A DNA stretch of 64,000 bases, taken from NCBI GenBank assembly GCA_037576215.1, contig JBANDB010000018.1:1426001-1490000 (forward strand), in the 5' to 3' direction. This document shows, in pieces, positions 46,454-57,629 of this stretch; the stretch's first letter is position 1; the number at the start of each line of letters is the position of its first letter. The DNA comes from Armillaria gallica. Lineage: Eukaryota > Basidiomycota > Agaricomycetes > Agaricales > Physalacriaceae. A program made the position numbers and the translations under genes. The notes below the pieces were generated by a model. It made no database searches, had not been told where the DNA came from, and saw only the letters and a program-made list of their open reading frames with translations.

Positions 46454-47709
46454 GGGCCTTTTTTGGCGTCTCGTCCTTTGATTGCACCATCCAGGTATCT
46501 AGTGCTAAGGCTTAGCACCTCAAAGTTAGCGGGAGTCCTTCGAACAAGATAAAATTTAAATTACCAAAGTTCCTACAATGGAGGGGACAATCTCGGGGTT
46601 TGCTACCGGGAGAAGAATGGTTTGAGGACTGATGGTTGCGAGCACGGTACATATGCGTCATCCCCAGAAACGCTGTTGAATTCTCAAGTGATCCAAGACC
46701 GGACCGAGTCCGGCATATCCACTCATTCAAGGTTCTTACGTTACCTGGCTTCGAGTAACCTCGTCCAATACCTGATCGGATACCTTTGACGCCAGTATAT
46801 GTCTGACCCTTAGGCACTTCTGCTTCGACTTTTAGTTGGCCCTGAACGTCTTCGAGGTGTCGCACATTGCAGCTGGACAGGCTGGCGACGATGGCTGCAA
46901 CTTTATGAGAATGGTTTTGACCTCCCATGATTTATAATGGCACATAGCGTAACGCCAACGACGATGGCTACATTTAAAGGCGCATTTCGAGAAAAGGTAT
47001 GCTGCTTCCCTGCTCTTCTTGGCCCGAGTATTTATCTTATAGTTTCTCTCGCTGAAATGACGTGATAGTCCTTCCTTCGTCTGTCTTAATCAATCATTCT
47101 GATACCCTTCTAATAGTCAATCTTAGGGTACGATTCTCTTTTTCTTTATCTTCTGTATCTCAATCTAAATCAGTATTTCTAGCCCAGGCGGTATCGCTCC
47201 ACAGTATGGAGAAGATGTATCACCTCGGTGCTACGTTCTCTTGGGGTAATGGATTCGACAAGCGGTAGTTGTTCCATCCTAAAGCACCATCGTAAGCAAG
47301 ATCTAGGCGCACCACTCATTGCTCCACTAACCTTATGACCGTAGTCGGACCGATGACCGTCCACAGTGCCTCAATCGAAGTCGAAGATCGATCCACACAC
47401 TGCGAGCGGAATGAAAGCATCGTATTCTCAGCGCAAAGGGCACAAGAGAAGATATGGAGCTGATCGGTCCGGCACTGCGGCTGCGCGCTGGATCCTTGGT
47501 TGCGAGACGGTGTTACCGATTTTCCTGGGGAGTGTGCCATACCTGATGGGTGACGTGGGTGAATGTGTGGCTACTGCCGAAACTGCTTTTGCCGTCAAGA
47601 TATCAGTTCCGTTCCGGAATCTTTTCCCGAGAGAAGCGAATGCTCTTTGCCAATGAGTAACGGATCACATCATGCACGTCGATGTGACAGGACGCGTTTC
47701 TGACAAATC

Positions 47710-48190
47710 ATGGGATCTCTTCGCGACCTCTTCATCCGGCTTCCTTGGAGATCGTTCGTCCTCATTGTCTACGCAAGCCTTCTTAGGACCTTCTACTCTC
47801 TCTGGACCGGTCCGATTCACAAGGCTTAATCACTGCAGTAGAGCTCAAATCGTAAGTACGATTGCTATTCTACCTTGCGTATCGTCACGACATTCTATTA
47901 GGACTCGCACGACCACCCAGCCAGACTTCCCGGGATTCTTTAACGAACTCTTCTCCGTGGATAGCGCGCCGCGCCAGAGGGTCACTGGATCTTGCTCAGA
48001 GTATCCAATACTCAAAGCTAGACCAGACAGGAAACGTCAATCAGTATTCGGTCATTATGGGGCTACTGCGGAAGATATCGGTAGCAGATTTTCAGGGCCG
48101 CTGTATGTGCCAAAGCCACCGGGCAATATCAACTTAGCAGCAAGGCGTCGGGGAGAATCCGAGTGTCGCAGTCGCGTTGTCGTCTCAGAC
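47710..48190 (+). pseudogene. Remnant of a gene with N-terminal membrane anchor
   Basis: ATG at 47710 opens 39 codons with a hydrophobic anchor (SFVLIVYASLLRTFYSLW) ending HKA and a TAA at 47827-47829. One base on, the frame continues LITAVELKS to a good donor (GTAAGT, about 47851), and after an acceptor TTAG (about 47901) DSHDHPARLPGIL runs into another stop. A one-base deletion would explain the first break. No domain is recognised after the anchor. The right limit is approximate. Confidence 0.3.
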
Positions 48191-48918
48191 TAGAACAGGA
48201 AATGAAATCATTGCCACCGCCGGATTTTTCAAAGGGGAATGAGTTCTGCGAAACAAAGTTTTTAACTGCCAATCGTATGTCCCATTTTACGTCCATCGCT
48301 CAATGCTGACATGCGATTAATTTTAGATAGGTGGATTTTGCAGAGCAGAATAATCGAACGTGCCCCGCGTATCATTAACCAAAGTTTCACGCCAAACTAG
48401 GTGAAAGGTCCAGCATTTGACTAACAGGTATCGAAGAGAATTTCAGAAAGAAACTGGACGGGCTAGCACCTTTCAATCGTGCCGCATCACCGCATCATTG
48501 AATTGGGATAGAGACTGACTGGAATCGCACCTCTGGATAGCATTGCATCGGCAAATAGGCGCCTGTTGGGGTCACTAATCAGTGCTCAAGGCAGTCTTGG
48601 ACGTTCGGTAGATCTACAACACGTGTATACCACGCGTTGTCTATTCTAGGTCCGCCGTACTCGCGCCTTCTCTTACCTCACACATCCACTTCGTTGGGCC
48701 AGGATTCCTCGCCTGGGCGGACATTGTGGCTAGCCGATGTCGAGATTTGCCATGTTGTTGCCCCCTATGGTTACCTTGGATCTTTCGGAGAGGCGTTCTT
48801 TATTACTCCATCTATCCATCACTTCGGGCCGAGTCATGGTTGGTATTTAACAGCTCTGATCTCAACCACCATCTCTTGCGATACATCTTTCTACTATCCG
48901 CTGTTGCGACACCCAATC

Positions 48919-50060
48919 ATGGTATCGTATCTTCGCAGTCTCTTTGGAGGCAGCTCGTCGTCGAGGAAGCAAGATGCGCCGTTCTCAGACGGTTCGAAAC
49001 CACGTCGACGTTCGTGTTCCACTCCTAGGAGTTCCGGGCAGGAGACTCTGAGTCCTAGTACGTCCTCCATAGGGCAGGTTCCAAGGCGGAAGAGGAGCAA
49101 TTCTTTGTCGTGTGGGCCTTCTCCTACCAAGGGTTACTCTTACGCGTCACTCTCTACACACACTGGCAAACACGGCCGTCATCTTGAGCCTCATTCCCGA
49201 GAGCTTCGTATTGCCAGTTACAAATATGATCGTCGTACGTTCCCGACATACATTCCTTCTATTTAATCGCAGGCTAACTTCAAGGTCTTAGCTGCACCGT
49301 ACCCTATCTACCTTCCAACTGCATCGCCACAAAGTAACCATTCTCGTACAAGCTCATCAACTTCATCGGCACCCGATTCGTTCCCCAAAACGAACAGCTC
49401 CAGCACCAGCCACCCTTCTCCTCGTTCCGTTCTAAAAAAGACCTCCCACTCGAATCCACCCACGGGTATTCAACGTACGTCTCTTTCACTCCGTTTATTT
49501 TTCATCAATTTTAAACAAACCAACCTCCTGCAGATCACGTGTCCTTCGCTAATCCCAACCGCCCCGAGGCCCTCCACATGCATCCTCTACTTGCTTCGAG
49601 CCGACATCACCCTGCACCAATATGGTACGACGTCATATTTACCCCTTCTTCGAAATCCGTCGTCGACCGAAAAACTCGGACGCCGATCCCCGCCCACACA
49701 CTCTCTCAACCAGCAACTGATCCTGCGAAACCTGACAAGCTCGTGCTGAGATCCAATAAGCTCCCATGGCCGGTCGTCGTACACGCTGATGGAAAAATAA
49801 TAACGAACCTTGATCTCCTATGCGCGGTGCACAGGACCTTGTCGACGAGGGTGACGCACCGAGAGTGGGAAGCTCTGGGACATGGGACGCATGCGCAGCT
49901 GAAGGCGGCGAGGGCGTACGAGACGCGGTGTAAGAAGCTGGGAGGTGGATGGGACGGTGGCGTCAGGAGAATCGACTGGCTGGGCGAGAAGACATTCTTA
50001 ATTGGAGTTGAGGTGGATAAGAGTACTGGAGTGGGGAAGCTTGTCTTTGGGAAGCCGTGA
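48919..50060 (+). CDS. DUF6699-domain protein
   Basis: Three exons (48919-49234, 49292-49474, 49534-50060) give 341 residues. The first half is disordered, Ser/Arg/Pro-rich, from MVSYLRSLFGGSSSSRKQ, with many SP/TP-type sites. The C-terminal ~150 residues match DUF6699, a basidiomycete-specific domain: ALHMHPLLA, PIWYDVIFTP, the PATDPAKP-like turn, NKLPWPVVVHADGKIITNLD, LLCAVHRTLSTRVTHREWEA and RRIDWLGEKTFLIGVEV. The second-exon acceptor at 49291 is the one that keeps frame; an earlier AG at 49272 would not. Function of DUF6699 is unknown. Stop TGA 50058-50060. Confidence 0.85.
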
Positions 50061-51682
50061 ACATGACAGCTCAGAAGGACTTGCTCGTTGACGGTAAAAC
50101 ATTTGTTGGATCTGTACCCGTTTGGTGTTTATTCTATGATAGTGATATTAGTTAGCATAGGTAATTCTTGGCCTGGACTCGATCGTTGTACAGTTTTAGG
50201 TAGATGTCACGTACTGGACTTTACTACTTAACAAATGGAATACACTGTTGATTTAAAGATTAGGGTGACCCGTGACATAAAAGTCAGCTACGATCTCATT
50301 TACTGTTCTTTAGATAATACCTTCGGAAAGAGATCTGATCTCATTCAACTACCTCTCAGGATACGTATAATTCCTATATTAATATCTACAGACGTACCTA
50401 ATGAGATAACCCAAGTGTCGTCTTCGTCACCTAGCTGGCCATGAGACAAGACCGTGGCGTCAAGCTACCCTCAGATCAAACATCGGTCTCGAATTCAACG
50501 CAAACCATCTTCTTCGGTTGGTGAATAGCCATCAAAGGTTGACATGATGATAAACGAACTATGATGACGGCGACGGAACAAAACTGAAGAACCCAACGAG
50601 GTTCTATTACGCTACGAAGCAGAACAAAATAGAGAAGAAAAGGGACAATGATGGATACTATGTAATCACCGCTCAGACAGTCAAGAAGCGCGCGAGTACG
50701 GCGGATGTAGAATAGCGAATGCACTGCGGTATACACGTGTTGTTGGTGTATCATGTCTGGGGTGGCCTCGAGCACTGCAATCAGGATGAGGCGCCCGTAT
50801 GTAAACGAAGTGAAGGGCCGTCGAGAGATGATCGTGCAGTCCAAGCTGCAGTGTCAATATTAAGCGATATGAACAAGTGCCAGCAGGTCCGCAAATAACT
50901 CGTGGAATTTCAATAGAAAGATACGGCAACGATTCAGGTTCAGATCACAGGTGAGGCTTGGACTTCTGTAACATCAACATCCGGCTGGTCGGAGGGTGGG
51001 TTCTCAAATGGAATTCCGGACACCCTGAAGATCCACTTCTTTGATCGTCTGTCACGGCCTAGTATGAAGGAGCGACTATGACGGCAACGAAAATGGCTCA
51101 GCATGTCTCCAAAGGATCTTAGAATGATCCGATACGACCCTGTGCCAAAAACACGCCATAACTTGAAGGTATGCCACTTCTATGTTGACGTCTTAGTTGG
51201 TTTCCTGACTACGAAACACCATAAGCCTGCCCAGACATCGAGATCGAAGTCGTGCCTAACACTGGAGGGTTCATCAGACAGCAACTACGGCATTGCTTAC
51301 ATCTTCTGCGTGCTGCTCATCGAGGCGAGAAGTATTGGCTCAGGATGTCATCTCATGAGACACGATGCAAGGCGAACTCACGCCCGCCAACAATGGACCT
51401 CTGACCCCAATCAACGTTTCAATACTATCTAATGCACTTTTCAAGGACTTTGGCACGAATCTTCAGATTGATTTCTTTCCTTAGTAGATGCTTGTTGTGT
51501 TTCAGTTAAATTATTCACAGTTTTTTATCCAGATCAATTTAGAATGTTGTGAAGACTGAATTATTGAAGTGCAAGTGAGGGAGGAGGACGCGTCAAAGGC
51601 CTCAAGGGTGACGTTACGTCACAGCGATTGAGTCGTTTAGTCCGGCCCGGTATCCACAATCATTCCGCTCCCACCACCATCT
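50061..51682. other. Intergenic, no gene recognised
   Basis: A minus-strand hydrophobic open frame at 50476-50844 (IVSIIVPFLLYFVLLRSVI) could be a remnant of a membrane protein, but no exons join to it. Nothing else recognised. Confidence 0.35.
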
Positions 51683-52662
51683 ATGTCTCTCATGAACGAA
51701 ATCCCCCAGCAATCCGCCCTCGCTGAGGCATCTCAGCTTGAAGTATTTGACAGTACCGGGAGTACAGTCAAGTTTGGTACTCTTCTTCCTTCGGATCCGT
51801 CCGAGAAAGTTGTCGTGGTTTTCATAAGTTGAGTCATTCGAAAGCCGGCGTCTCGTGCATCCTGACTGTTGCGTTAGGGCACTTTTTCTGTGGAGTGCGT
51901 GACCGTACACTTGCCATTTATCTTACTTTTTGATAGCTAGTCCGTTCTAGTCTTGCAAGGTAAGTGATCTTCGGTAACTGTCAGGTGCTTTCCCTTCATT
52001 TTGTACAGCAATACGTGGAACAGCTCGCTTCTGTACCACACGACTCTCTTGAAAAGTCGAAAACTCTTATCATCATAATAGGATGCGGGCACTCGGACGC
52101 TATCTCCGTCTACAAAGGTGCGTAAATCATCTGAAATATCCAGTAGCACCTATGACGACGTCGACGTTAGAATCCACCAAATTCCCAGGGCATATCTATG
52201 CAGATCCAACTCGAAAACTGTACCATGCCCTTGGTATGGACATTGAGAACCTCGCTGTGACTCCCGCTGGGAAAGAAAGACGCAGTTATCTCAAGCTCGG
52301 CATATTTTCCAATGCGGTGTCTAGTATTTTCGTATGTCCATCGCCGTGTCTCTTTGATTCTTTCTCTCAGACTTGATGGTCCATAGAAAGGACCGCTGAA
52401 GAGCCCCAGCCTTATTGGCAAACAGGGAAATATCTCCCAGCTGGGTGGTGATTTTGTTTTTGGACCGGGTATAGAATACTTTGATCATCGTTATATGAAT
52501 CTCTGCTGATGGTTACTATAGGAAAGGAGTGCACTTTCGCGTCTCGTATGCAGAATACAGAAGATCGTGAGTACTGTCGCCTGTTTTTAGTCCAATGTTT
52601 ATAATACTGTCATAGATGTTGAAGTTTCGGAACTGATGAAACATGCTGGTGTTGATCTATGA
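51683..52662 (+). CDS. AhpC/TSA-like thioredoxin-fold protein (PRXL2 type)
   Basis: Eight exons (51683-51827, 51878-51894, 51951-51959, 52009-52117, 52171-52331, 52387-52468, 52522-52566, 52616-52662) sum to 615 bases, 204 residues. The fold markers are in order: SEKVVVVFIRHFFCG, then CxxC, QYVEQLASVP, LIIIIGCGHSDAISVYK, IYADPTRKLYHALGM, QLGGDFVFGPGKECTFASRM and a final NTEDHVEVSELMKHAG. These define the fungal AhpC/TSA antioxidant-enzyme-like family. The redox motif CGSC (Cys53, Cys56) needs a 9-base microexon, TCTTGCAAG (51951-51959), encoding Ser-Cys-Lys between introns of 56 and 49 bases. Without it the second Cys is lost but the frame is kept. Likely a redox protein; substrate unknown. 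Confidence 0.88.
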
Positions 52663-53220
52663 ACGTGTAATAATGCTGATAACCATTGTTTGTATATTCG
52701 TGAATTATCCTAACCGCGATTTCGCCATCCGTCCTGGGACATGTAATGACGACCTTAGGTACTCATGTGGACATTGGTTTATAGGAACAAACTAGGGCAT
52801 GTGGTCCCGTCTGTAAAGTCAAGCGTCTCGCTATGTATTGTGGAAGTTGCTTTCTCAGATGTAACCGGAGAAGTGCATCGGGTACCCGGGTTCTTTTGAC
52901 CGATCCAGGTACGCATGGTCTAAAGGAGATGAACGTTTATCTTTCGAGCTTTTAGGCCCTCTATTCCATTGCCGTCATAGCTCAGTCTTTTGTTTATTAT
53001 AGGATCAACCGGGATCGACCCGACATACATAATCTATTCTTTCTATCAAAACAGCGAAGAACTCCAACAGACTGGTCCATACGGTGGCACGAATCGAAGA
53101 GAGGATTGAAGCCTCGTATGGTTACTCAGGGACGGACAGATTCATTGTTCTCTCTTTGGATGCGATGCCGGCACCTACCATGCGCGAGGGCTCTGCGACG
53201 ATTCTTGTCCACCTCCAGTC

Positions 53221-56200
53221 ATGAACAAACCAACATATTCCTCGAAAACAGTCAAGAAACGCTCTGGGAACTCCAAAGATGCCATAACAGCTTCTGCAGA
53301 GGCAGCAAAGTTGGCCGTTGCGGTCGGTGAGACGGTGCCACTCGTTGGTGGTTTCGTGAAGGGCCTTGGTGGTGTTGCCCTAGTGCTTCTGGCGAACCTA
53401 GAGGTGAGTTGTGTTTCCGATGACTGTTTGCATCTCTGATGTTATCTCGGTAGCAATCTGAAAAGAACAAAGAGGATGTAGAGGAGCTGGCTAAAGATAT
53501 CATTGATGTCCTGATAATCGCTCGTGATGCCGGTATCAAAGTGTCTATGGTACCCGATGGCCACGAGGGCGTTACAGATATCGAGGATCTCCGAAAAGCT
53601 TGCTTGGAATTTCAAGAGTCGGTGTCCTTTCTTCCACAAACAAACATACAACACTGATCTGTACTGGCGCAGGTTTCTTGGCGATCTCACGACTCAAGTC
53701 ATCGACATGAATCGTAGCCAAAAAGGCCCTTGGAAAAGCATCAGACAGTTCATAACCTCGCGGAACGTTAAAGAGAAAATCAGTGGTCATCGACAAGCCA
53801 TGGAAGCCGCTAAATCGAAACTTCTTGTTCGTATTTTGTTGTCCCAGAGACACAGATTCCTGAATTAATGCGGTAGCTTTCCCTGACCTTGAGTTCTAAT
53901 GCATCCATTTCCCACGTGAAGCACGGAATCACCTCTCTTCAATATTCGCAAACGGGCCTAATCGCCATGGCATCTGACATTCAGCGCGACGTATCTCACA
54001 TTAGAGCGAACACCAGGGGAACCATCATCAACAACAAGGTTCATATCTTCTATCTTTCCTGTGTTTGCGGCTAACTGATAATACTCTAGTTCCACAATCT
54101 GCTCTATGCCGATATTCAGCTTCGGGAAATTTGGACGCAGGATGATCTGATAGGATCGGTCGATAACCCGACGAGAAGGACGGGGGAGGTTATCAAATTT
54201 ACGGCAGACGTCGCTACATCGAGCCGTGTCATGGTGGTGAAAGAGTATTCTGGTGATCTGGGACTCGAGGTAAGTCGAGACAGTGAACATTTATACAACG
54301 AACCTCACAGTTACAAGGCGTGGAAAGAACAATTAGAGATTTATAATCTAGCTGGAAGGTGTGTGTATCCCGAGAACTTCATACCACTAGAATTGACTGC
54401 CAAAGACATCCGAACCTGCGCCAACTATACGGCGTTATTCAATCTGGTCCTACACCTTCTTTGATATTCTACGGGAATGCCGGTAAGGATTTTGAATGAT
54501 CCTACGCCACCATCGCTCATCCTGCTGCAGGGGAAGTGGCATTGAAGGACTTTCCCAAGCTGTTTGACAAGCATCTCGAATCTCTCGCTCATACGGCATC
54601 GGTATGTTCTTGGACCCCAGTTTTTCCTCCTCTTTGTACTGAAGTTTCCGCAGACTCATGCGTTCCATGTACGTCGCAGTATTTCGGCTGTAAACAGGAT
54701 ACTGTTTGACCAGCAGTCTAACAGAGCGCCTTCAGGTTCTCACTTACGCGTCTCCAAGTGACCTTCGTAAGCGATTTCATCTCCAATATGGTACCGTCAG
54801 ACTGAATGTAGCGACGCGGCAGAGTTCCAATGATGTACGCTGTACTCCAGATGGGCGTCTCTTATTCGACGACTTGCAGCTCTCGCCAGCCTGGGACAAG
54901 CTTTACATTAAGAATCTCGCTGACCTGTTCCGCCCGGCTTCGCCAGATATACGGCATTCTCTGGATTCCTTTATGAGCCGCCGTCAGGAGCCTGTGGTTG
55001 CGAAGGAGCATCTCTTGTCATACTACGACATCATCTCTGTGGCGGCATCGCTTCATTCAAATGTTTATTTTCCCCTTGAACGGGATGTCATGCTCGGGAA
55101 GATCTTCATAAGCGATACGCTATCGGACCGTCATTTCTTGGTTGACTGCGTTGAGGATGAACCCCTGCCGGTCCGGATATTGATAATTCCAGAGCCCGAA
55201 GCTGAGACTCTTCTCGAACTTTCGAGTAGCCTATGGCGGTAGGTGCTATTACTGCGTACATCCTGTATCTTTTGAAATCTGTTTATAGATATACATTGCC
55301 GGAAAATATCGGTTCCATAGAATTGACTTTCTCCATGAGTCTAACCACTGAAACAAAACGCGAACGTTTCTTCCACTGGTTCTCACAGGGCACAAGAATT
55401 TTGGCCCAGGTTTTCAAGGAATCCAATGGTTCCCGCACACAGCTAATCATCTCTCAAAGTACGTAGCCCTGGTTCTCCAAATAGCTGAGTCTCTGAAAAG
55501 ATCCTCTAGTTACTCAGCGGTATTTTCAAGTTCGTATAGAGGCGGACTCAAATCGTGAACCCTCAAATGTTCCGTATCTATTTATTGCCACGACCCTTCC
55601 TACTGAGGAGCACAGAGTCTATGTTCCCGAAGTATATCTTTCAAGCGATCCACATGGTGCCAGACTTGGCGCTTTGGATAATCATTATGCGTGTTCTGTG
55701 ACGGATATCGGCCGTGATGTACTGCTCCACTGTCCTGTCAGTCTTGAATGCAGTACTCTCTTCCACAAGATTTGCGGCTTTCATCCCGCGAGCCTCGAAA
55801 TTGCGAGATATTTGAACCAACCGGAGCTAGCAATACATCTGATCCAAGACGAAGGTATGTTACGGACGGCGTTGCTTTCAGTGGCTTACACTAACGCTTC
55901 CTTCAGCAATGAACATGGAGATATCCAGGAGTATCACTGCTTGTTTTTCAATACCTGAGGCTGCAATAACTGTTCCATGTAAGTAGCCCCCATATTGCAC
56001 CTCCGTGAACTGTAAGGCTAATTCCACTGTCTAGGGGAACAAGTTAAAGCGTATTCTGAAATGCTCGAGGGCCTCGAAGGGGATACATTAGAGTTACAAG
56101 ATCTTAATCATGATCAGGTAAGATATACATCGTCGTTGATCATTCTTTTTCAGTAACTTGACTGTTGTCAATCAGAAGCTCAGATATATGAAATCAACTC

Positions 56201-56226
56201 CGACGACAGGATTGACCATAACGTAG
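53221..56226 (+). CDS. MLKL-like N-terminal bundle plus pseudokinase-like protein
   Basis: Fifteen exons splice to 2277 bases, 758 residues, with one uninterrupted frame: 53221-53403, 53454-53623, 53673-53826, 53877-54038, 54090-54269, 54318-54358, 54406-54482, 54531-54601, 54654-54668, 54736-55238, 55289-55458, 55510-55854, 55907-55978, 56035-56117, 56176-56226. Residues about 20-225 are all helical in look and match the MLKL-type adaptor bundle found on Agaricomycete signalling proteins (KEDVEELAKDIIDVLI, KEKISGHRQAMEAAKSKLL). A Gly-rich helix, PLVGGFVKGLGGVALVLL, is near residue 40. About 230-340 resembles a kinase N-lobe: VMVVKEYSGD, an AWKEQLEIYNLAGRHPNLRQ helix, LYGVIQSGPTPSLIFYG. No HRD or DFG is seen. 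The last ~400 residues are unassigned. Ninth exon is only 15 bases. A donor at 53624 is weak (GTCCTT). Confidence 0.72.
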
Positions 56227-57629
56227 CCCAAGGTGGTGAGCCATAGCGTCCGTTACATACCTTACACCACAATACTGAAGGACGTCCTCGACAGCCTCTG
56301 TAGGCAGCTTGACTTCTGAATCCTCTAGTACGTCCTTCATATGGATTCGTCATCGATTGAATGTTTTGACGCAGCTCAAGTTATAGCACCGATCTCCCGA
56401 GTTTCTCTGGGTGTCTATATTCTTGGCGGCATCGTCACGGTACTCGTCGACTCACCGCCTGTCCGAGTCCTCCTAGTTTTAGGACTTTCTATTTATTCTT
56501 GGGTGTACCACAACGCTGGTTTCTGATATGTATCATTTAATGTCCTGGATAGATTACAGAGTATCTTAGGTGGGCGCATAATTGTCACTTGTACATTTTC
56601 GACGTCCACATAGGTGTGTTTCATTTACTACATCTTCAATTTGTGTTGAAGTAACCAGGAAGAGGGTGAACTATGTACTCCCACGCGAAGGGGCGGATAA
56701 TCCTAATAAACCGCATCTGGACTGTACGAGCTGACCTATAGAAGAATTTTCCAGTCTTAATGGAAAAAATCGAAGGTTATTCGGACCTTTCGGACCCTGC
56801 CGAAGAAGGCCGCTGAGCTGATGCGGCATTTCCCTTCTCATACCTCATCTTAAAAATGGACGCACTTCTATGATGCTTTGAATCATTCTACATGACAAAA
56901 AAAGTTTCCTCTATTATCACTCATAAACTATTCTTTTACGCGCTAAACGGCTATCCCACGGCCCACGCTCAGCCCACTCTCCGACAGTTGATACCGACTA
57001 CACGTTGCTCACGGTTGTTGGAACGTTTTGAAGTTACGTGCACGTTCTACGGCGAACATATTATATGCATATGGGAATAAACACTTGATGCTGCAGTCAT
57101 GAGCAGTGTTATGGTTTACAGGATCAAAGAGTGCGTGAGTTTCAGAAGTGGAGCCTAGTTATTGCTTTAAACATATTTCGTATTGGCCAGGAACAATGCA
57201 AGCCTCGTCCAATACCCTTCGAAGTCATCTTTTATCTCACAAATGTTCTTTCGGTGCATGTGGATAAGAAGCAGATGGCCATACACGTCTTAGCATTGCC
57301 TATGTATTGCTGATGCTTCCGTCCCTAAGTCGATCGACATTGAGAGTTATTACCTTGAGCATGCCTCGTTGGTGCGTCGACTTTCCTGGCGACTTTACTT
57401 CTCAAACTGTAGGTTCAGTCTCATGCACGCGAGCCCTAAACCAATGAATCTTCGCTACTGCTTTCAGCGGTACTGGCTGTGATGGCACACCATTTTTAAT
57501 ATTGAAGAAGCGAATATTGGGCGCCTATTTTCAGGGCGATGACGAGATGTATATAGACACCGCACAATTTCCTGGCAACGTGCCAACCACGATAAGACCT
57601 CGAAACGTTATCCGCATCCATCACCCATC
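56227..57629. other. Intergenic with one small hydrophobic frame
   Basis: No recognised gene. A 61-codon ATG frame at 56341-56526 encodes two hydrophobic stretches (VSLGVYILGGIVTVLV and VRVLLVLGLSIYSWVY); it could be a small membrane peptide but has no supporting signal. The frame at 57131-57313 has none either. Confidence 0.35.
56341..56526 (+). CDS. Possible 61-residue membrane peptide
   Basis: ATG to TGA, single exon, 115 bases downstream of the MLKL-like gene on the same strand. The sequence from MDSSSIECFDAAQVIAPIS leads into two short hydrophobic segments separated by DSPP. No homologue is known to me and no promoter is evident, so this may be chance. Confidence 0.2.
   Translation: MDSSSIECFDAAQVIAPISRVSLGVYILGGIVTVLVDSPPVRVLLVLGLSIYSWVYHNAGF

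Larger units (their letters stand above)
40822..48918. other. Gene-poor stretch with simple repeats and remnants
   Basis: No intact gene recognised in about 8 kb. Items noted separately: a 20-base tandem pair and a palindrome at 42.2 kb, a heptamer array at 46.4 kb and a short membrane-anchor frame at 47.7 kb. Open frames at 44459-44911, 45676-45981 (hydrophobic, minus), 46512-46928 and 47366-47656 have no recognisable domain. Confidence 0.4.

Noticed and set aside
45947..46552. Plus-strand 201-codon frame
   Set aside because: Contains the CATCGTC array and low-complexity Ser/Arg sequence; no domain and no neighbouring exons.
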